A stretch of 64,000 nucleotides of DNA from Hyaloscypha bicolor E (taxonomy: Eukaryota > Ascomycota > Leotiomycetes > Helotiales > Hyaloscyphaceae). Location: assembly GCF_002865645.1 (NCBI RefSeq), contig NW_020194677.1:558001-622000 (forward strand). The letters are read 5' to 3'. Shown one piece after another: positions 23,230 through 36,929 of this stretch. A program made the position numbers and the translations under genes. Under the pieces are notes generated by a model. It saw only the letters and a list, made by a program, of their open reading frames with translations. It was not told the DNA's origin and made no database searches. Position 1 is the stretch's first letter, and each line of letters opens with the position of its first letter.

Positions 23230-23595
23230 TTACTTAGGCCAGCGCCGCTTAGACATTACTAACTTGATAATCTCATGATTCTTACCCTGTTTAGCCCGTT
23301 CGACGGTGAATACTCCTTTATCAGGCTCCGCCATAAGTTTAGCTCCACTATCCATGAGGATTTTAAACATCTCTAAATACCCCTGTAGCGCTGCCACATC
23401 TAAGGGTAATCCTATATAGTCCCCTCGGCGGTTCACGTCTATACCTTATATGACTAAAAGCTTGATTACCAAAGGTAGATTCTTCCATACTACTTTATAT
23501 AAGGGCATAACGTTATCTTTACTTATAATCTTGGTACTAGTACCTCAATCAAGTAATAATTTAATAATCTTTATATTATCCAAATACTTCTATTA
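23230..23595 (-). pseudogene. Kinase-ankyrin pseudogene, 3' part (last ankyrin repeats)
   Basis: The minus-strand frame shows ankyrin repeats: KIIKLLLD, LVIKLLVI-GIDVN, GLPLDVAALQGYLEMFKI followed by LMDSGAKL, ending MSKRRWPK and TAA at 23,230-23,232. The last 68 codons are clean, and upstream codons carry RIP-type stops. The upstream edge is the giant element's LTR at 23,601, with target duplicate TATAA at 23,596-23,600. Joining it to 37,235-39,607 after removing one TATAA keeps the ankyrin frame across the junction (TLYLVII | KYLDNIKIIKLLL, with two RIP-type stops between). So this is the tail of the gene that starts at 39,607. Confidence 0.85.
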
Positions 23596-23600
23596 TATAA
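23596..23600. repeat. Left target-site duplication of giant element copy 3 (TATAA)
   Basis: TATAA directly before the LTR start TGTAGTACGG. The same five bases follow the other LTR at 37,230-37,234. AT-rich sequence makes a chance match possible, but the restored ankyrin frame supports it. Confidence 0.75.
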
Positions 23601-23903
23601 TGTAGTACGGCAAGCCATACTCTATTAAAATCGCTTTGTTTTAACAGTTTTGAGGTTTTGGTTATATAATAAAGGCTAGGGCCTTTTATATATAACTTGC
23701 GGGAATTATATAAGAAAGCTAGTTTTTCTATAGTTCTAGATAATAATCCCTCTTTTATATTTAATTAATTAAGCTTTTATATACTATATACTATTTATAC
23801 TTTACTATTTATACCTTTAATTCTATTATTTTTACTATTAAGTTATATTTTATACTCTAATATACTTTATATGGGTTTTTATCTTATTATAGTTTTCTTT
23901 TCA
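23601..23903 (+). repeat. 5' LTR of giant element copy 3
   Basis: It starts TGTAGTACGGCAAGCC and ends TTTCTTTTCA, so it is a canonical TG...CA LTR. It is the least RIPped start among the copies. It holds the palindrome at 23,661-23,696. Confidence 0.85.
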
Positions 23904-26900
23904 TATATTTTATAATAAGCAATATAGGAATAAAACCTGTAATCTCTTGATTTATAATTAAAATAATACTTTTATAAAGTTCTAAGGGATTTCTATAAGG
24001 CGGATTATTAGCTTAGTAAGTTTGGGGAAAAAAGGGCTATTATAATATCTTGAGCCTAAGGCTAAAATATTAAGGATATATAAGTATTAATTTTAGTATC
24101 TTATATTAATTTCTAATATATCTAGTAACTTAGATACAAGTTAGCTATAAGCTATAATTACTAATATAATATATAAGAATAATAAAAATAGAGGCTAATT
24201 ATAAAAAGAAAAGAAATAAAGGAAATAAAATAGAAAATATTATACTAAAATAGTATAAGTTAGATCTTAGTTAGAAGTAGACTTTAGTATATGGAAATAA
24301 AGTTATATTATTAATTTATATATTATTTTTAGTTATAATAAAAACCGAAATAGAAATAACTTTAGTTTTAGTAATAAAGTATAATAATACTGGCTAGAAA
24401 TAGCTATTATATAACTAGTTTCACCTAGCTAGCCGGCATTTCAATAGTTTTAGCTAGTACTTCCCTTCTTTTATCCCCTTTCCTTCTCTCTCTCTCCTTC
24501 TTCTCTTTAGCTTAGTATTCTCAATATATGGGATTTTCCTGGATTTTTAAGCCCTGGCCATTGCCTTAATCCCGCCGTTATATAAAGCTTGCTTCTAAAT
24601 ACGGAAAAGATACTTAAAATAGGAAATATCTTTAATTTTAAATAAAATAGTAAATAGAAACCGGAAATAAAAATTAAAAAGAAATCGGAAATAAGAAATT
24701 ATATAAATAATTTAGAGAGGTTTCTAGAGAAAAAAAAAGATACTAAATAAAGATAAAAAAGAGAATTTAGAGAAATTAAAGAAATTAGTAAAATTATATT
24801 TATTATTATTATTATTACTTTTAGTAATATTATTAAATATATCTAGTTTAGTAAAATTAAGTAAAAATACTATAGGTATTAAGCTAATAAAATAGGGAAA
24901 AAATATATAAATAATAGAAATAAAACTAGAAAAGCTATTATTTTATTATTACTAATACCGAAACTCGAATCTAAATTATATTTATTATTATTAACTAATT
25001 TCTCTCAAATTCTAGTTTCTAAACTAAAAGATATACTTAAATAGAAAGTTAGTTTTTTTTAGAAATCTTATTAGTAAAAGTTTCAGATATAGAAATTCTA
25101 TAATTAGTTATAGAAGAAATTATTAAGATTAATATAGCTAAAAACAAATATATATTAGTACTAGATTTAAATCTACTATTTATAAAAGCTTCTAAAGTAT
25201 TATAATTTTAGAAAAGTAATATTTCTATATTCTTAAAATAGTATATAGATATATATAAGAACTATTATATTTCTAATAATATTAAAAGAAAGAAAATTAT
25301 TTATTATATTTCTTTTATTTATAAGAATTAAATTAAGGCTATATTAAAATACTATACTAATAATTTAGGAAATTACTAGAAAACCAAGTTCTTTAAGGCC
25401 TTACTAAAGGAATTTCGAGAATATAACTAGAAAATACTTAAAATTAGCTATAACTTTTTTAATTAGATTATTATATAAGTCTAGAATAGAGGAATCTTTT
25501 CTAAGTCTTATATTAATATATTTAATAAAGTATTAAAGAAATTATTAAAAAGAAAAGAAATAAATAAAATTATTTAGTACTAGGAATTTATAAGGGAATT
25601 ATTTATTCTAGTAAGAAATTATATTCTTAAAAATACAAACTTTAAGCCTATAAATATTTCTATTTATAAATATAATAAGATATATAAGAAAATAATAATA
25701 TTTTATTAATATAAAAAGAAGAAATACTATTTTAATATTACTAATAATTTAAATATATTTAGATTTAAATAAGAATATTTAGATATAATAATTTATAATA
25801 TAGTTCCTAAATTAGAAAATAATTACTTTTTATTAGTCTTTTCTATTATATTTCCTAAATCTATTATAAGTATAAATAAAAAGAAAATCTAGCCTATAGC
25901 TAATTATATAAAGCCTATTAAAAGTAATAAACCTAAAAGAAATAATATTAACTAGCTAGTAAAAAGCCTGGAAAAACTATTTATTATTACTATAACTCAA
26001 GAAAACCTATAGAGATAATTTAATATAGCTATTATTATAATTCGAGAAAATATTTAGAGTCTATTTATATAAGCTAGCTAATTCTAGTAGAAATAATAAT
26101 ATTAATAGCCTAATAAATATAATTCGGGTTTTCGAGAAAAATATACTAGAAATTATAATAAAAATTATAGAAAATACTATAGTAGCTATAATAAATAAGC
26201 TAAAATAGATAAAGAAACTAAATAATTATATTCTAAAAAAAGTTAGTTTCAAATATAATTAGAAAATGCTATTTAAATTAATATAGCCTATAATATAAAT
26301 TTAGAATCAAAAAAACGATTTTATTATAAATACTATAATAGAGATAATAATAATATTATTAATTCAGAATATATTTATATCTTTTAGTTCTATTATTTAT
26401 TAATAGAAAAGCTTATAAATTATAAATATATTTACTAATTTAAAAAAAGATAATATAAAGACTTATTTAAGCCTAAATAAAAAAGCATTTCTTTTTTCTT
26501 TACTAGTAAATACTAGTAGTTTAACTAAATTATTTTCTAAGTTTAAGAAAAAGAATTTAATTATAACTTAAATACTTAATCTAAGAATTTCCAAAAAGTA
26601 ATAGAAAATATTTAATTTACTAGGCAAGAAAGAAATAAGGAAACTAGGTAACCGGAATTTATATATAAAAGTAAATAAATTAAATCTAGGAAATCTAAAT
26701 AGCTATTTTATTTTAGAAGAAATTATATTAGAATTATTAATACTTTAGATTCTAAAATTAATAAATAGTATTCAGATTTAGCTATAAATAGTATTTCTAT
26801 TAATATTATAATAGGTTTCTTATTAAAGAAAAAAAGAAAAGAGATAGAAATAGCTAAAGAGGTTTTCTAAAAATAAGCTAAAGCTAAAAAAAAGCTATTT

Positions 26901-27725
26901 TATATAAGAGACTAGAAAAATACTACTTTAAGAAATAATAAATAAAAAGATAGCCTAGCTAAGAATATAAATATTAATATTTCTGGAGATAAATAGAATA
27001 AATTAGGAATCTAATTTACTTTTAATTATAATAAGTATAGAACTTTTAAAATTAATAATATTCCGATAAAATTACTAAAGAAAATAACTATTTTATTTCT
27101 AAAAACTCAGAAAAAAATAAGAATACTTATTAATGCTTTAAAAATACTAGATTTAGCTATTATACTTTAAAACTAATAAATTAAGAATAATACTTTTTAT
27201 TTTACTATTCTATAAATAGGAAATACTATTATATTAAATATAATTAGGCAAATTAGAAAATCTATAGAACTAGTAGCTATAGCTTATATAATAAATAAAA
27301 TATTTAAGAAATTAGAAATATTAATTTAAGTATCTAATACTAATAGAATTATTTAATTTAAAGGCAATAATATTAATATTTAGATATTACTAACTTATAA
27401 ATATATTATATAATCTCTATATTTCTAATTTATATTTCGAGAATTATAAAATAATATTAAATATAAAGAAATAATTAATACTAGAGCTAAGATTAATATT
27501 CTTCTCTAAAAAATCTCTAGAAATATTAGTAAAATAATATATAATATTATAGATTATTAAATATTTATTATTACTAATATTAAATTTGAATTTATGGAAA
27601 TAATAAAACTTAGAACTAAAGTTATAAATAGAATAAAATATAAAGATATTTGCTTTCTAGTTAAAAGAGCTTTAAAGATTCTATTTAGTTAATTATTCTT
27701 AGCAAAAATAAAGATAAATATTATA

Positions 27726-27998
27726 TATTACGGGTACGGCATTCAGGGCTTGGAAAGCAAGGTAGAAGGTCCCTTACGAAGACGATTCAAAGCTAAGGAA
27801 GGGAAAACTAGAATACAGGAGGCTGCGAGGGAGTATATGCACCCCACAGTGCGCTAGTCCCGAAGGGGCTAGCCTTCTAAATATCTCCAGTGCATTCCAA
27901 GCATACTTCCCTAGCGAGGCGGCCGCGTCACGTGCGCCTAGAAGGCATCTGGCATCTGGCGAGGCATCTCAGATGCCGGGCATCTGGGAATCGTGACA
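27726..27998 (-). repeat. Solo gypsy-A LTR, nearly un-RIPped, inserted in giant element copy 3
   Basis: A 273-bp sequence homologous to the gypsy-A LTRs, flanked on both sides by TTATA (27,721-27,725 and 27,999-28,003). No internal sequence is attached. On the minus strand it starts TGTCACGATTCCC and ends CCGTACCCGTAATA. It is strikingly GC-rich (it keeps GCGGCCGC and CACGTG) amid very AT-rich sequence, so it arrived or was reduced to a solo LTR after the host element was RIPped, or was too short to be attacked. A GGCATCTG-type repeated motif near 27,947-27,990 is absent from the two LTRs of the full-length copy. Confidence 0.92.
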
Positions 27999-28003
27999 TT
28001 ATA

Positions 28004-31000
28004 TATAGAAATAATAGTATATAAAATAAAAAATTTACTAATTCTATAAATAATTAGAATATTTATACTATTATAATTATTTTATTTTTAAAAAATACTA
28101 GAAAGCAAAAAAAAGTAATAGTTTAAGAATATTAAGTTTCTAAAGTTAAAGAACTAAATAATATAGAACTAGAAACTAAAAAAAAAAATTAAAAAAATAG
28201 AGTCTAGTATTATAACTAGTAATAGTATTAGAAGAAATAGAAAAATACTAGAATTTTCTATAAATTCTTTTATTTTAGATTTAGAAATTTAGGAAATAAA
28301 TAATATTTTTAGAGAAACTAAAGTAGAAAAGGCTCTAATTAGAGTATTATTAAGAGTAATTCCGGATTTAATAAAAAAAGAAGCAAAAAAAATATTAAAT
28401 AAGAATATTTCTAAAAAAAGAAATAAAATAGTATCTTCTAATAATAAAGAAATATATTTCCGAAACTATAGAACCAGAAATCTAAAACTAGAAAGAATTC
28501 TGGAATTTATAAAAGCTTAAGAAAAGTACTTTAAAATACTAGATAAAAAGGCACTTTTTATATTTAAATAAAAAAGAACTAAATAAGAAAGTTATAAATT
28601 CTAGAGATTAAATAAAAATAATACTAGAGAAAATAGCTATAGCCCTTAAAAATAAAGATAATAACTATAGTTTATTTCTAGTTATAGAAATATATAAGAC
28701 AAAAAATAAGAAAATTTAATTAGTAAATACTAATAATAGAACTAGAAAAGGTTCTAGTAAATATTCGAACTAGTTTAAAAGATTTAAGGCTAGAAAATAC
28801 CTATAGAAATATATTAGGAAATATAAGAACTATTTTTTATTAAAGATATTAGTTATTTTAAATAATTAGATATTAGTAACTAGTTCTAGAAAGAAAAACT
28901 AGCTATATTTCGAGAATTAATAATTAATTAAAAAAATATAATTATATTTAATTAGAAAGAAATAGGAAAAGTTTATAAAAATATTAGCCTATTTATTCTA
29001 ATTAAAACTATTAAATATAAAGCCTAGTAAAAAAAGAATTTCCTATATTCTAAAGTTCTAGTACTAATAATAATAAAAATACTATTAGAATATTTAAATT
29101 ATAAAGTTCTTAAGAAATATAATAAACCTTATTAGAATTTATAGTTTTTAGTTACTAAAAAGATTACTAGAACTTATAGGCTAATTAATACTACTATAAA
29201 GATAAATTTAGTAATCTTATAAAATACTAATTTATTTCTATTTACTAATAAAATTTCAGAGAAATTTACTAAATATACTTATACTTTTCTAATTAATTTC
29301 TTTTTCGAATATAATTAACTTATACTAGATATTTGTAATAGAGATTTAATTATATTTATAATACCTCTAAGGCTATTAAGAATAATTATATTATTTTAGA
29401 AAGCTACTAATTCTATTATATAGTTTATATATATTATTATAACTATTCTAAAGAATTTATTTTCCAAAATTACTATATTATTTATTAATAATATTAAAAT
29501 AAAGAGACCTTATATAAACTATAATAAATAGTTTACTTTATTTAATATTTAGTATTTTATATTTAAATACTTTTAAAACCTAAATATAACCTTAAATAAA
29601 ATCAAATAAGCCAGAGCTAGTATTAGAGAAAAATTATAGTTCTATTATAATAAAATAGTTATTATTAGCTTTATCTATAAAATATTCAGAAAAAGCTTTT
29701 TAAGTTCAGGAATTACTAAGATTTTAAAATAGAAATATTATAATAATATAATTAAAGGCAAGGCATTTATTAAGATTATTATTTATTATTATATTTAAAT
29801 TAAAGGCTTTATAATTATTACTAAACCTATTTATTACTTAATAAGGAAAAGTGTAATATAAAAATAGGATAATAAATAAGTATAAACTATATAAATTCTT
29901 TAAGAAAAGCTTATTACTATTCTAATACTTTATAAGTTATATTATAATTTATTAGAAAATTAGAGAATAATTATATTAATAATAGATACTAGCCTAGATA
30001 AATAGAATAGAAGTCTGGGCTAATATAATAATAAAGAGAAAAAAAGAGTTATCTAATATAAGTCTAAAATCTGAAATAATACTAAATAGAGATATAATAT
30101 TATTAAAAGAAAATATTAAGAACTAATAAAATATTTATAAAAAGTATAATTCTAGCTATATAAAGTTTATTTTATTCTTAAGCTAGATACTAATATACTT
30201 ATTATATAGCTAAATAAAGTAGCTATAAATCTTTTTAGAACTCTAGTTATTTACTAGCTAGTATAAATTTAACTATTTAACTTTAAAATTAAGTATATTA
30301 AGGGAACTAAATATATTATAGCTAATAAATTATCTAGATATCTATAATAAGAAGATAATACTAAAGATAATAAGAATATTAATAAATAATTAGTAATAGA
30401 GCTTAATACTATTAGAATAATATCTATTAAATAGAAAATTTAATTAAATGAAATAGTTTCTATTTAGTTATATAATATTATTTTAAGAAATTAGACTTCT
30501 AAGACCTTTACTAAATATTTAGATAATAGTATTTAGTTACTAGAAATTAATAATTAAAGCCTTATTATATCTAAAAACAAATTAGTAATATTAATAAATA
30601 ATAATATCCGGAAATTATATAGTAAAGGCTATAGTCTTTTATATATAACCTCTAGTAAAATAGTAAATAATAATACTAACTCTTATATTTTATTTAATAA
30701 CCTAACTATTTTATTAGATTCTTTAAATAATAGCTATTTTAAATAATACTAGAATATTATATAATATTATATAATATTTTCTAGGCTAAAAGAAATATTA
30801 AAAGCCGAGTTTCGCAAGTTAAATAAAGAAGCTTTAAATTATAATATAAGAGATTAATTATTATAGAGAATTATATTTAAAATATATCTATTTTGGCTTA
30901 TTATTAATAACTAAGAATAAAAAGAGATTATTATTAAAGAGCTATATAATAAGATTAGATATATTAGAAAAGAAAATACTTTTTATTTAGTAACTAGCTA

Positions 31001-32280
31001 TTATTATTAGAAAGATTACTATAGCTATATACGGAAATATATTAAAACTTATAAAGTCTATTAATATAAGAGTAAAAGAAAACAAGAAAAAGCTCTATAT
31101 CTAATAAAAACTATATTTCTTTTTTATTATCTTAGAATTAATATAATTAAGCTACTAGATTATAAGAAATATAACTTATTAGTTATTACTAGAAATAATT
31201 TCTTAGGATAAATTAAAGCCAGACCTTTAAAGAATCCAACTAGTAAGAAAATTATTAAATATATTTAGGAAGAAATTATTTATAGATATAGTTTATTTAG
31301 ATAACTTAAAATAAATAATAAATCGGAATTTAAAGAAATAATAGTTTAGGAACTTAATAAACTAGAAATTAATAGAATTATTATTTTGGCTTATAATTTT
31401 AAAAGTAATAATATAATTTTAAAAAATATTAACTAATAATTTAAGTATTTATTACTCTTATAATAGATAAGAAAAAGCCCTAAATAGACTTACTATTATA
31501 TATTCTATTTACTAACCGAATTATTATATATAAACTAACTAGATTTATTCTCTTTTATATAGTCTATAATAGAGAAGCTATATTATTTATAGAAATATAC
31601 TTTTTAATCTAAAGAATACTTAAATAGAATAAAGTTTATAATAGAGAAATATTTCTAGAAATATATATAAAGCAAATATAAATAAGAAATAAAAATATTA
31701 AAGAAGCTAAAATAAAAAAGAATTAAAGATACTAAAAGAATTAAAGATACTAAAAGAAAAAGAAGTAATTTAATACTATTTACTAGATTTATTTAAAGCC
31801 TATTTCCGAAAAGAATCTAGTTCTTATATATAATATTAAATTAATAAATTAAAATAAATTAAGAAATATAAAGCTATTATACTACTAGCTAGGCTTATAT
31901 AAAATAAAATATACGAATTAACTAAAGAAATATTCTATACTAGAAAAGCTTAATAATACTATATTTTAGAGAATATATACCGGAAATTAACTTAAATAAT
32001 TTATTAAAAGAAATAAATTCTAGTATTTCCCTAAAAACCAAGTTAATAATAAATATATATTTATAAATAAATATTTCAAAATAAATATAGAGTTAGAAAA
32101 AGAAATAATTATAAAATACTATAAATAAAATAGTATTTAGAAAATTAAGAAAGCTACTAGTATTATTATATATATTTTAGAATTACCGGAATTAGAAAAA
32201 GTAAAATATATCTCTTTTATAGAAAACTAGATAAAAGCATCTAATAATAAAAGCTTTTCTTAATCTAAAAAAAAAGCTTA
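28004..32280 (+). pseudogene. Pol remains of giant copy 3 (protease end, RT, RNase H, integrase)
   Basis: A plus-strand frame interrupted by TAA and TAG. RT signature: ICNRDLIIFITPLRLLRI, ATNSIIQFIYI and LFINNIKIKRPY, where gypsy RTs have ...SRDLTAFxTPLGLxR, ATNSVAQF and FLDDVxVKGP. RNase H and connection sequences follow. Integrase: YYYQKDYYSYI and YKVYQYKSKRK (zinc-binding region with Cys and His lost), INNKSEFKE, LAYNFKSNNIILK, and YNREAILFIEIYFL, which parallels the VYGREAVLPVE block of fungal gypsy integrases. Copy 4 carries the same domains in reverse at about 61,450-64,000. Confidence 0.85.
30614..30649. repeat. Palindromic motif copy inside giant pol
   Basis: ATTATATAGTAAAGGC, four bases, then GTCTTTTATATATAAC. 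It is the same motif as in the LTRs but sits between RNase H and integrase. Copy 4 has it at 62,841-62,876, so it predates the split of these copies. Confidence 0.7.
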
Positions 32281-34197
32281 TTACTTTTAATTCTTTATAT
32301 ATCTTTTATTTTCTTTCTTTTAATTATTATTTATAGCCTTTAAAAAAGTATTATTATTAGTTACTATTCTAGAAATTAAATAAGTTTTACTATTATTTAT
32401 TTCTTATTATTATTTAGTTATTACTATTACTATATACTTTATTAAATAATATTTCTTATAAAAAATTCTATTATTAGAGCCTTAGAAATTAAAAATAAAG
32501 CTTTTATTTTAATATAAAAATAAATAAAAAGTTAAGAAACTATCTTATAAACTCTTGGTTTTAAAGTACTATTCTTTCCTAAATATTTTAATAATATAAA
32601 TAATTAGAATATTTAGAGAGAAAAAAAGACCTTTTATATATTTCTAGAAAAAAAAAATTAAACTAAAAACCTTTTAGAAACTTTACTTATCTTTTACTAA
32701 TTATATTTATAGCTTATACTAATTTAAAGCTTAACTATAATATTTATAGATTTTAATCTTAATTTAAACTACTATTATAAGTTTATTTATAATATTCAAG
32801 TAAATTTTCTAATTAGAAGTTATATATAAATAGAATATTTAACTAAAAGCTTTATAAGAAAAAAGAAAAAACCTTATTAAATCTAATAGTTATTTCAGAA
32901 AATACTTAATAATATATAATTCTAAGAATCTTTTAGATATTAAATAAACTAGATCTATTTATTTAAAGCCTATTTTATATTAGAAAGCCTATTTTCTTTT
33001 TAATATAATTATAATTACTTTTAAAACTTATATTAAGGCCTGGCTAATATATTATATAAAGAAAACTTTTCTTATTTAAAACCTATTTTCTAATTATAAT
33101 ATTATTTCTTTATTAGAAACTTATTACTTCTTTAAAAAGCTAATATAATTTATTAATTCTTATTATTATTCTATTTTTTACTATTAAATATTATCTAAAT
33201 AATTAAAAAGATAATCTTAACTTTTATATCTTTAATATTAATTTAGGATATCTAATTTTCTTATATACTATATTAATTCCTATATTAACTATTCCAAACT
33301 TAATAATAATACTATAAACTCTATTTATATTATTTTATAATTCTTTTTTTTATAGCTTCGAAATCTTTTAATATTATCTTTTTTAATATAGATATTACTT
33401 TAAAGTTCTAATTAAATAGTTTTCTATTATATAAAATTAATTTTAATAAATATTAAATATATTATAATTAGCTTTTAGAAGAGATATAGATTAGTTTCGG
33501 AAAAAGTAATACCTTATTCTAAATTATTTCTTAATTCTATTATTCTAATTTCTTTTCTATTAATACTTACTTTATATTTTTATAATATCTTTAATATACT
33601 TATATATCTTATTTTCTATATATTTCCTATATTATTTCTCTTTCTTTTATACTATTTTTAAGTTAATAGAAATATTTCTAAATAAATAAAAGATTAGAAT
33701 ATATTTATATTATAGATTCTTTTATTATTTTCTTTTATATTCTAATACTTTAAATACTATTATTATTATATTTATATTTCTATTATATTACTTTCTTATT
33801 TTTCTATTATTTCTATTTAGTTTAGCTTGCTTTAATTATTTTCCAGATTATATTTCCTTAAATATATATATTAGTATTCTTTTTTATAATAAAAGCTTAA
33901 CTCTGTATTTTATTTTCTATAATTATTTCTAATTTATAATTATATTACCTTAAATATATTTAATTATTATATCTATTTTCTTTATTATATATATTACTAT
34001 ATTAGCTTTATTTCCTTACTAAAAAGAAAGAAAACTCGAATATATATAATACTTTTATATAATTCAAATTGATTTTAATTTACTCTTTATTTTAGGAAAT
34101 ATTTAAAAGAAATTCTTATAATCTCGAGAATCTTTAATTTTATAATCTATAACTATTATACTAATAATATCTATATAATTTCTTTAAGAATAATAAA
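32281..34197. other. Giant element: spacer between pol and ORF2
   Basis: About 1.9 kb without a recognisable frame on either strand. It is conserved in copy 4 (59,346 to about 61,440, reverse; for example the stretch at 33,480-33,640 aligns with 60,070-59,910), so it belongs to the element and is not a later insertion. It may hold a promoter or splice site for ORF2 expression, but I see no specific signal. Confidence 0.7.
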
Positions 34198-36925
34198 ATA
34201 GCTAAAAAAACAGATTCCTTAAGCTAGTAAAGTATAATAGCTAGTTCTTGCAAGCTATAGTATTACTAAAAGCCTATAAATTAATAGTATTAAAGTTTAA
34301 AGTATTAAAGAAGCTTAAATAATTATAGAATACTTATTAATACTAGAAGAAATAGCTATAATTACTAAATTCAATATAAATATCCTTAATAAGCTAAATA
34401 GTATATATAATAAGCTCTTAAAATAGAAAACCTTTATTAAAAATAGAACTAAACTAGAATTAACTAAGAAAAAACTAAAGAACTACTAAGCTAATAATAG
34501 GAAATTCGAGAATATTATTAAAGGCATTATTAAAGGCAAATAAGAGAAGCTTAATAAGATTAAAACTATAATAAATAGTCTAGAAATCAAGAATTAGGAT
34601 AGAATTATATTATATAATAAAGCCTTTAGCTAATATATTAATAATATTTATAATAACCTTAATAAAAATATTTATAAAAAATTATATTTTCTTTTTAAAA
34701 TAAAAGCTTTAGTATATAAAGCTATTTAGTTAATTAATAAAACTACTTTAGAATATATTAAAAACAAGAAATATTAAAATACTAATATATTTACTAAATT
34801 AGATATTATTAAAATACTTAAATATACTAAAGCTATTTCGGAATCTAGAGAATTAGTTTTTAAGCTATTATTAGCTAATAATCTTAAGGCTAGCTAATAT
34901 ATTTTTAATACTTCCGGAATTCTTATTAAAGAATATTATAATAATAAATCTTTCTCTAGCTTCTATAATAAGTCTAGAGAATGGGCCCCTATTATAATCT
35001 TAGCTATAACTTAATTAGATTCAGCTAGTAAAACTAGAGCTAATCTAATAAAGTCTATTACTAGTACTACTAGTAAAACTAGTAAAGCTAGTATAACTAA
35101 TTAAGAATCTAGTAAGAAAAGAGAATAAACTAAGTCTAAAACTTCTAATAAATAATATAGATTTAGATACTAGTCTAAGTATAAGATTAGTAAAATATTA
35201 GGAAATAAAGTAAAAAAAAGCAAGAAAGAAATACTATCTAAAAAAACTATAAAAAATATATTTAGAACCAAGAAAAAGAAAACTAATAAGATTTATAAAA
35301 AGCCTAAATACTATACTTATAAAATACTAGCTAAATAGAAGTTAATATTTAGTTATTAGAAGAAATTATATCTTTAAGAAATTATATAATAATATTCTAG
35401 AACTTATTTATAAGTAAAAGTATTATAAAATTATTAATAGATTTCTTAAAACTCTCTATAAAATATATCTTTAGTAATTTACTAATATTTTCTCTATTTA
35501 TATAATTAAGATTAAGATTATAAATATCTTAAAAGTAATTACTAAGATCTATAAAGTTATTAAGAATAAGAAATATCTTTCTATTATTTAAATAAATAAG
35601 AAAATATAGGATTTCTTTTTAAAAAATAAGAAAATTATAAATTATAAATACAAGTATTAGATTTCCGATTAGTTTTACTCGAATCTATAGTTCTAATTTA
35701 ATACTATAGCTTCTATTTCTGAGTCTAGTATTTCTAATCTAAATATAAATAGCTATATTTATAAGAAAAATTACCTGAAATAAACTAAAAAGCTTAATAT
35801 TTAAAAGCTCTTAATAAAGGAAATAAAAATATTATAGTTTTATTTCTAAAAAATATATATATATTAAAGTATAAAGATTTAGATAATAACTACTTTATTT
35901 TAGCCTCTTAACTTCTAATAGCAGATCCCTTAATATAGCTTGGATTTTATAAGATATTAGCTAAATATTCTATTTATCTAATTATTTACTTTTAGCTAGC
36001 CTAATATAATATTTCTAAAGATATTAATTACTATTAATATAAATGTAATACTAATAACCTAGCTATTACTAAAGCTCTAAATAGCAAGTTCTTCCTTAAT
36101 AAGAAAAATTAGAATATTAGCTATATTTTCTTTATAAACTATAAGAAAATAGCTTCTTTTAGTAAAAAAGTTCTTAAGGGCATTAATTACTTCTCTATTT
36201 ATAATAATTTTAACTTGGAAAATATAAAGAAATTAAGTAAATATCTAATAAAAAAAGTAGAAAGAAAATATTTAAGTATAATTTACTTAACTAAATAAAT
36301 AAATGCCTTTAGCTAGATAATTTATAAGTCTGGAATTATAATTAAATAATAGTTCTCGAATAAAATAGTAGTTAAAAAATAGCTTAATAATAATCTATTA
36401 CTCGAAAAGCCTTTTACTATAATTCTAATAAGCCTAGTTACTATTTAAAATAAAATATATAAGAATAGAATCTTCTATAAAATTATTAAAGCTTCTTATT
36501 AAAAGCTTTTTTCTTTTATTAAAAGCTAATTCAAGAATACTATAAATAATATAAAATTCAAAGAAGCTATTTATTTGAAATATATTAGTGCAATTTATAA
36601 TATAATTTACTATAATAACCCATTTTAATATCTAGCTATAAAGGCTAAAATTAACTAATAGTTAAAGGCAAATACTAAGTAATAAGAAGAACTATATTAT
36701 ATTTAGTATAAGAATATAGTTAATTAGATTCGAATTACCTTTAAGCAAGTTCGAGAATATAAAATAAGACTATTTAAAAGTAATAAATTATATTTTAGGT
36801 ATATTAAAGAGAAATTAGAAATACTAGTAAAGGGGAATTCTAACTATTTTATTATTTCGAACTCTAAATAAAGATTTTCTATTAGTTTTTAGTACTTAGG
36901 AAATAAATATAAATAAATAAGGAAT
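34198..36925 (+). pseudogene. ORF2 of giant copy 3, unknown function, about 900 codons, RIP-degraded
   Basis: The start corresponds to ATG in copy 4 (59,345 reverse, MAKVQISQ-like) and is ATA here. The frame runs to just before the purine tract and 3' LTR. Using all copies, it shows an N-terminal Leu- and Lys-rich, probably coiled-coil half (LTKEELKNY, NREFENIIKGI, INGLETKSQNK), a middle rich in Ser, Thr and Lys (KTSKTSKTS, a basic cluster near 35,200-35,300), and a C-terminal half with conserved globular blocks (YKREYYRVTNKFLKAP, VIWVNKEIRDFFFKI, AITKALSSKFFF, YIFFIDYKK). I see no zinc knuckle, protease, RT, integrase, signal peptide or transmembrane pattern, so an env-type role is not supported. 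I do not recognise the family. Confidence 0.7.
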
Positions 36926-36929
36926 CGGA

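Noticed and set aside
34198..36925. ORF2 considered as an env-like gene
   Set aside because: No signal peptide, hydrophobic membrane segment or Cys pattern could be seen in any copy.
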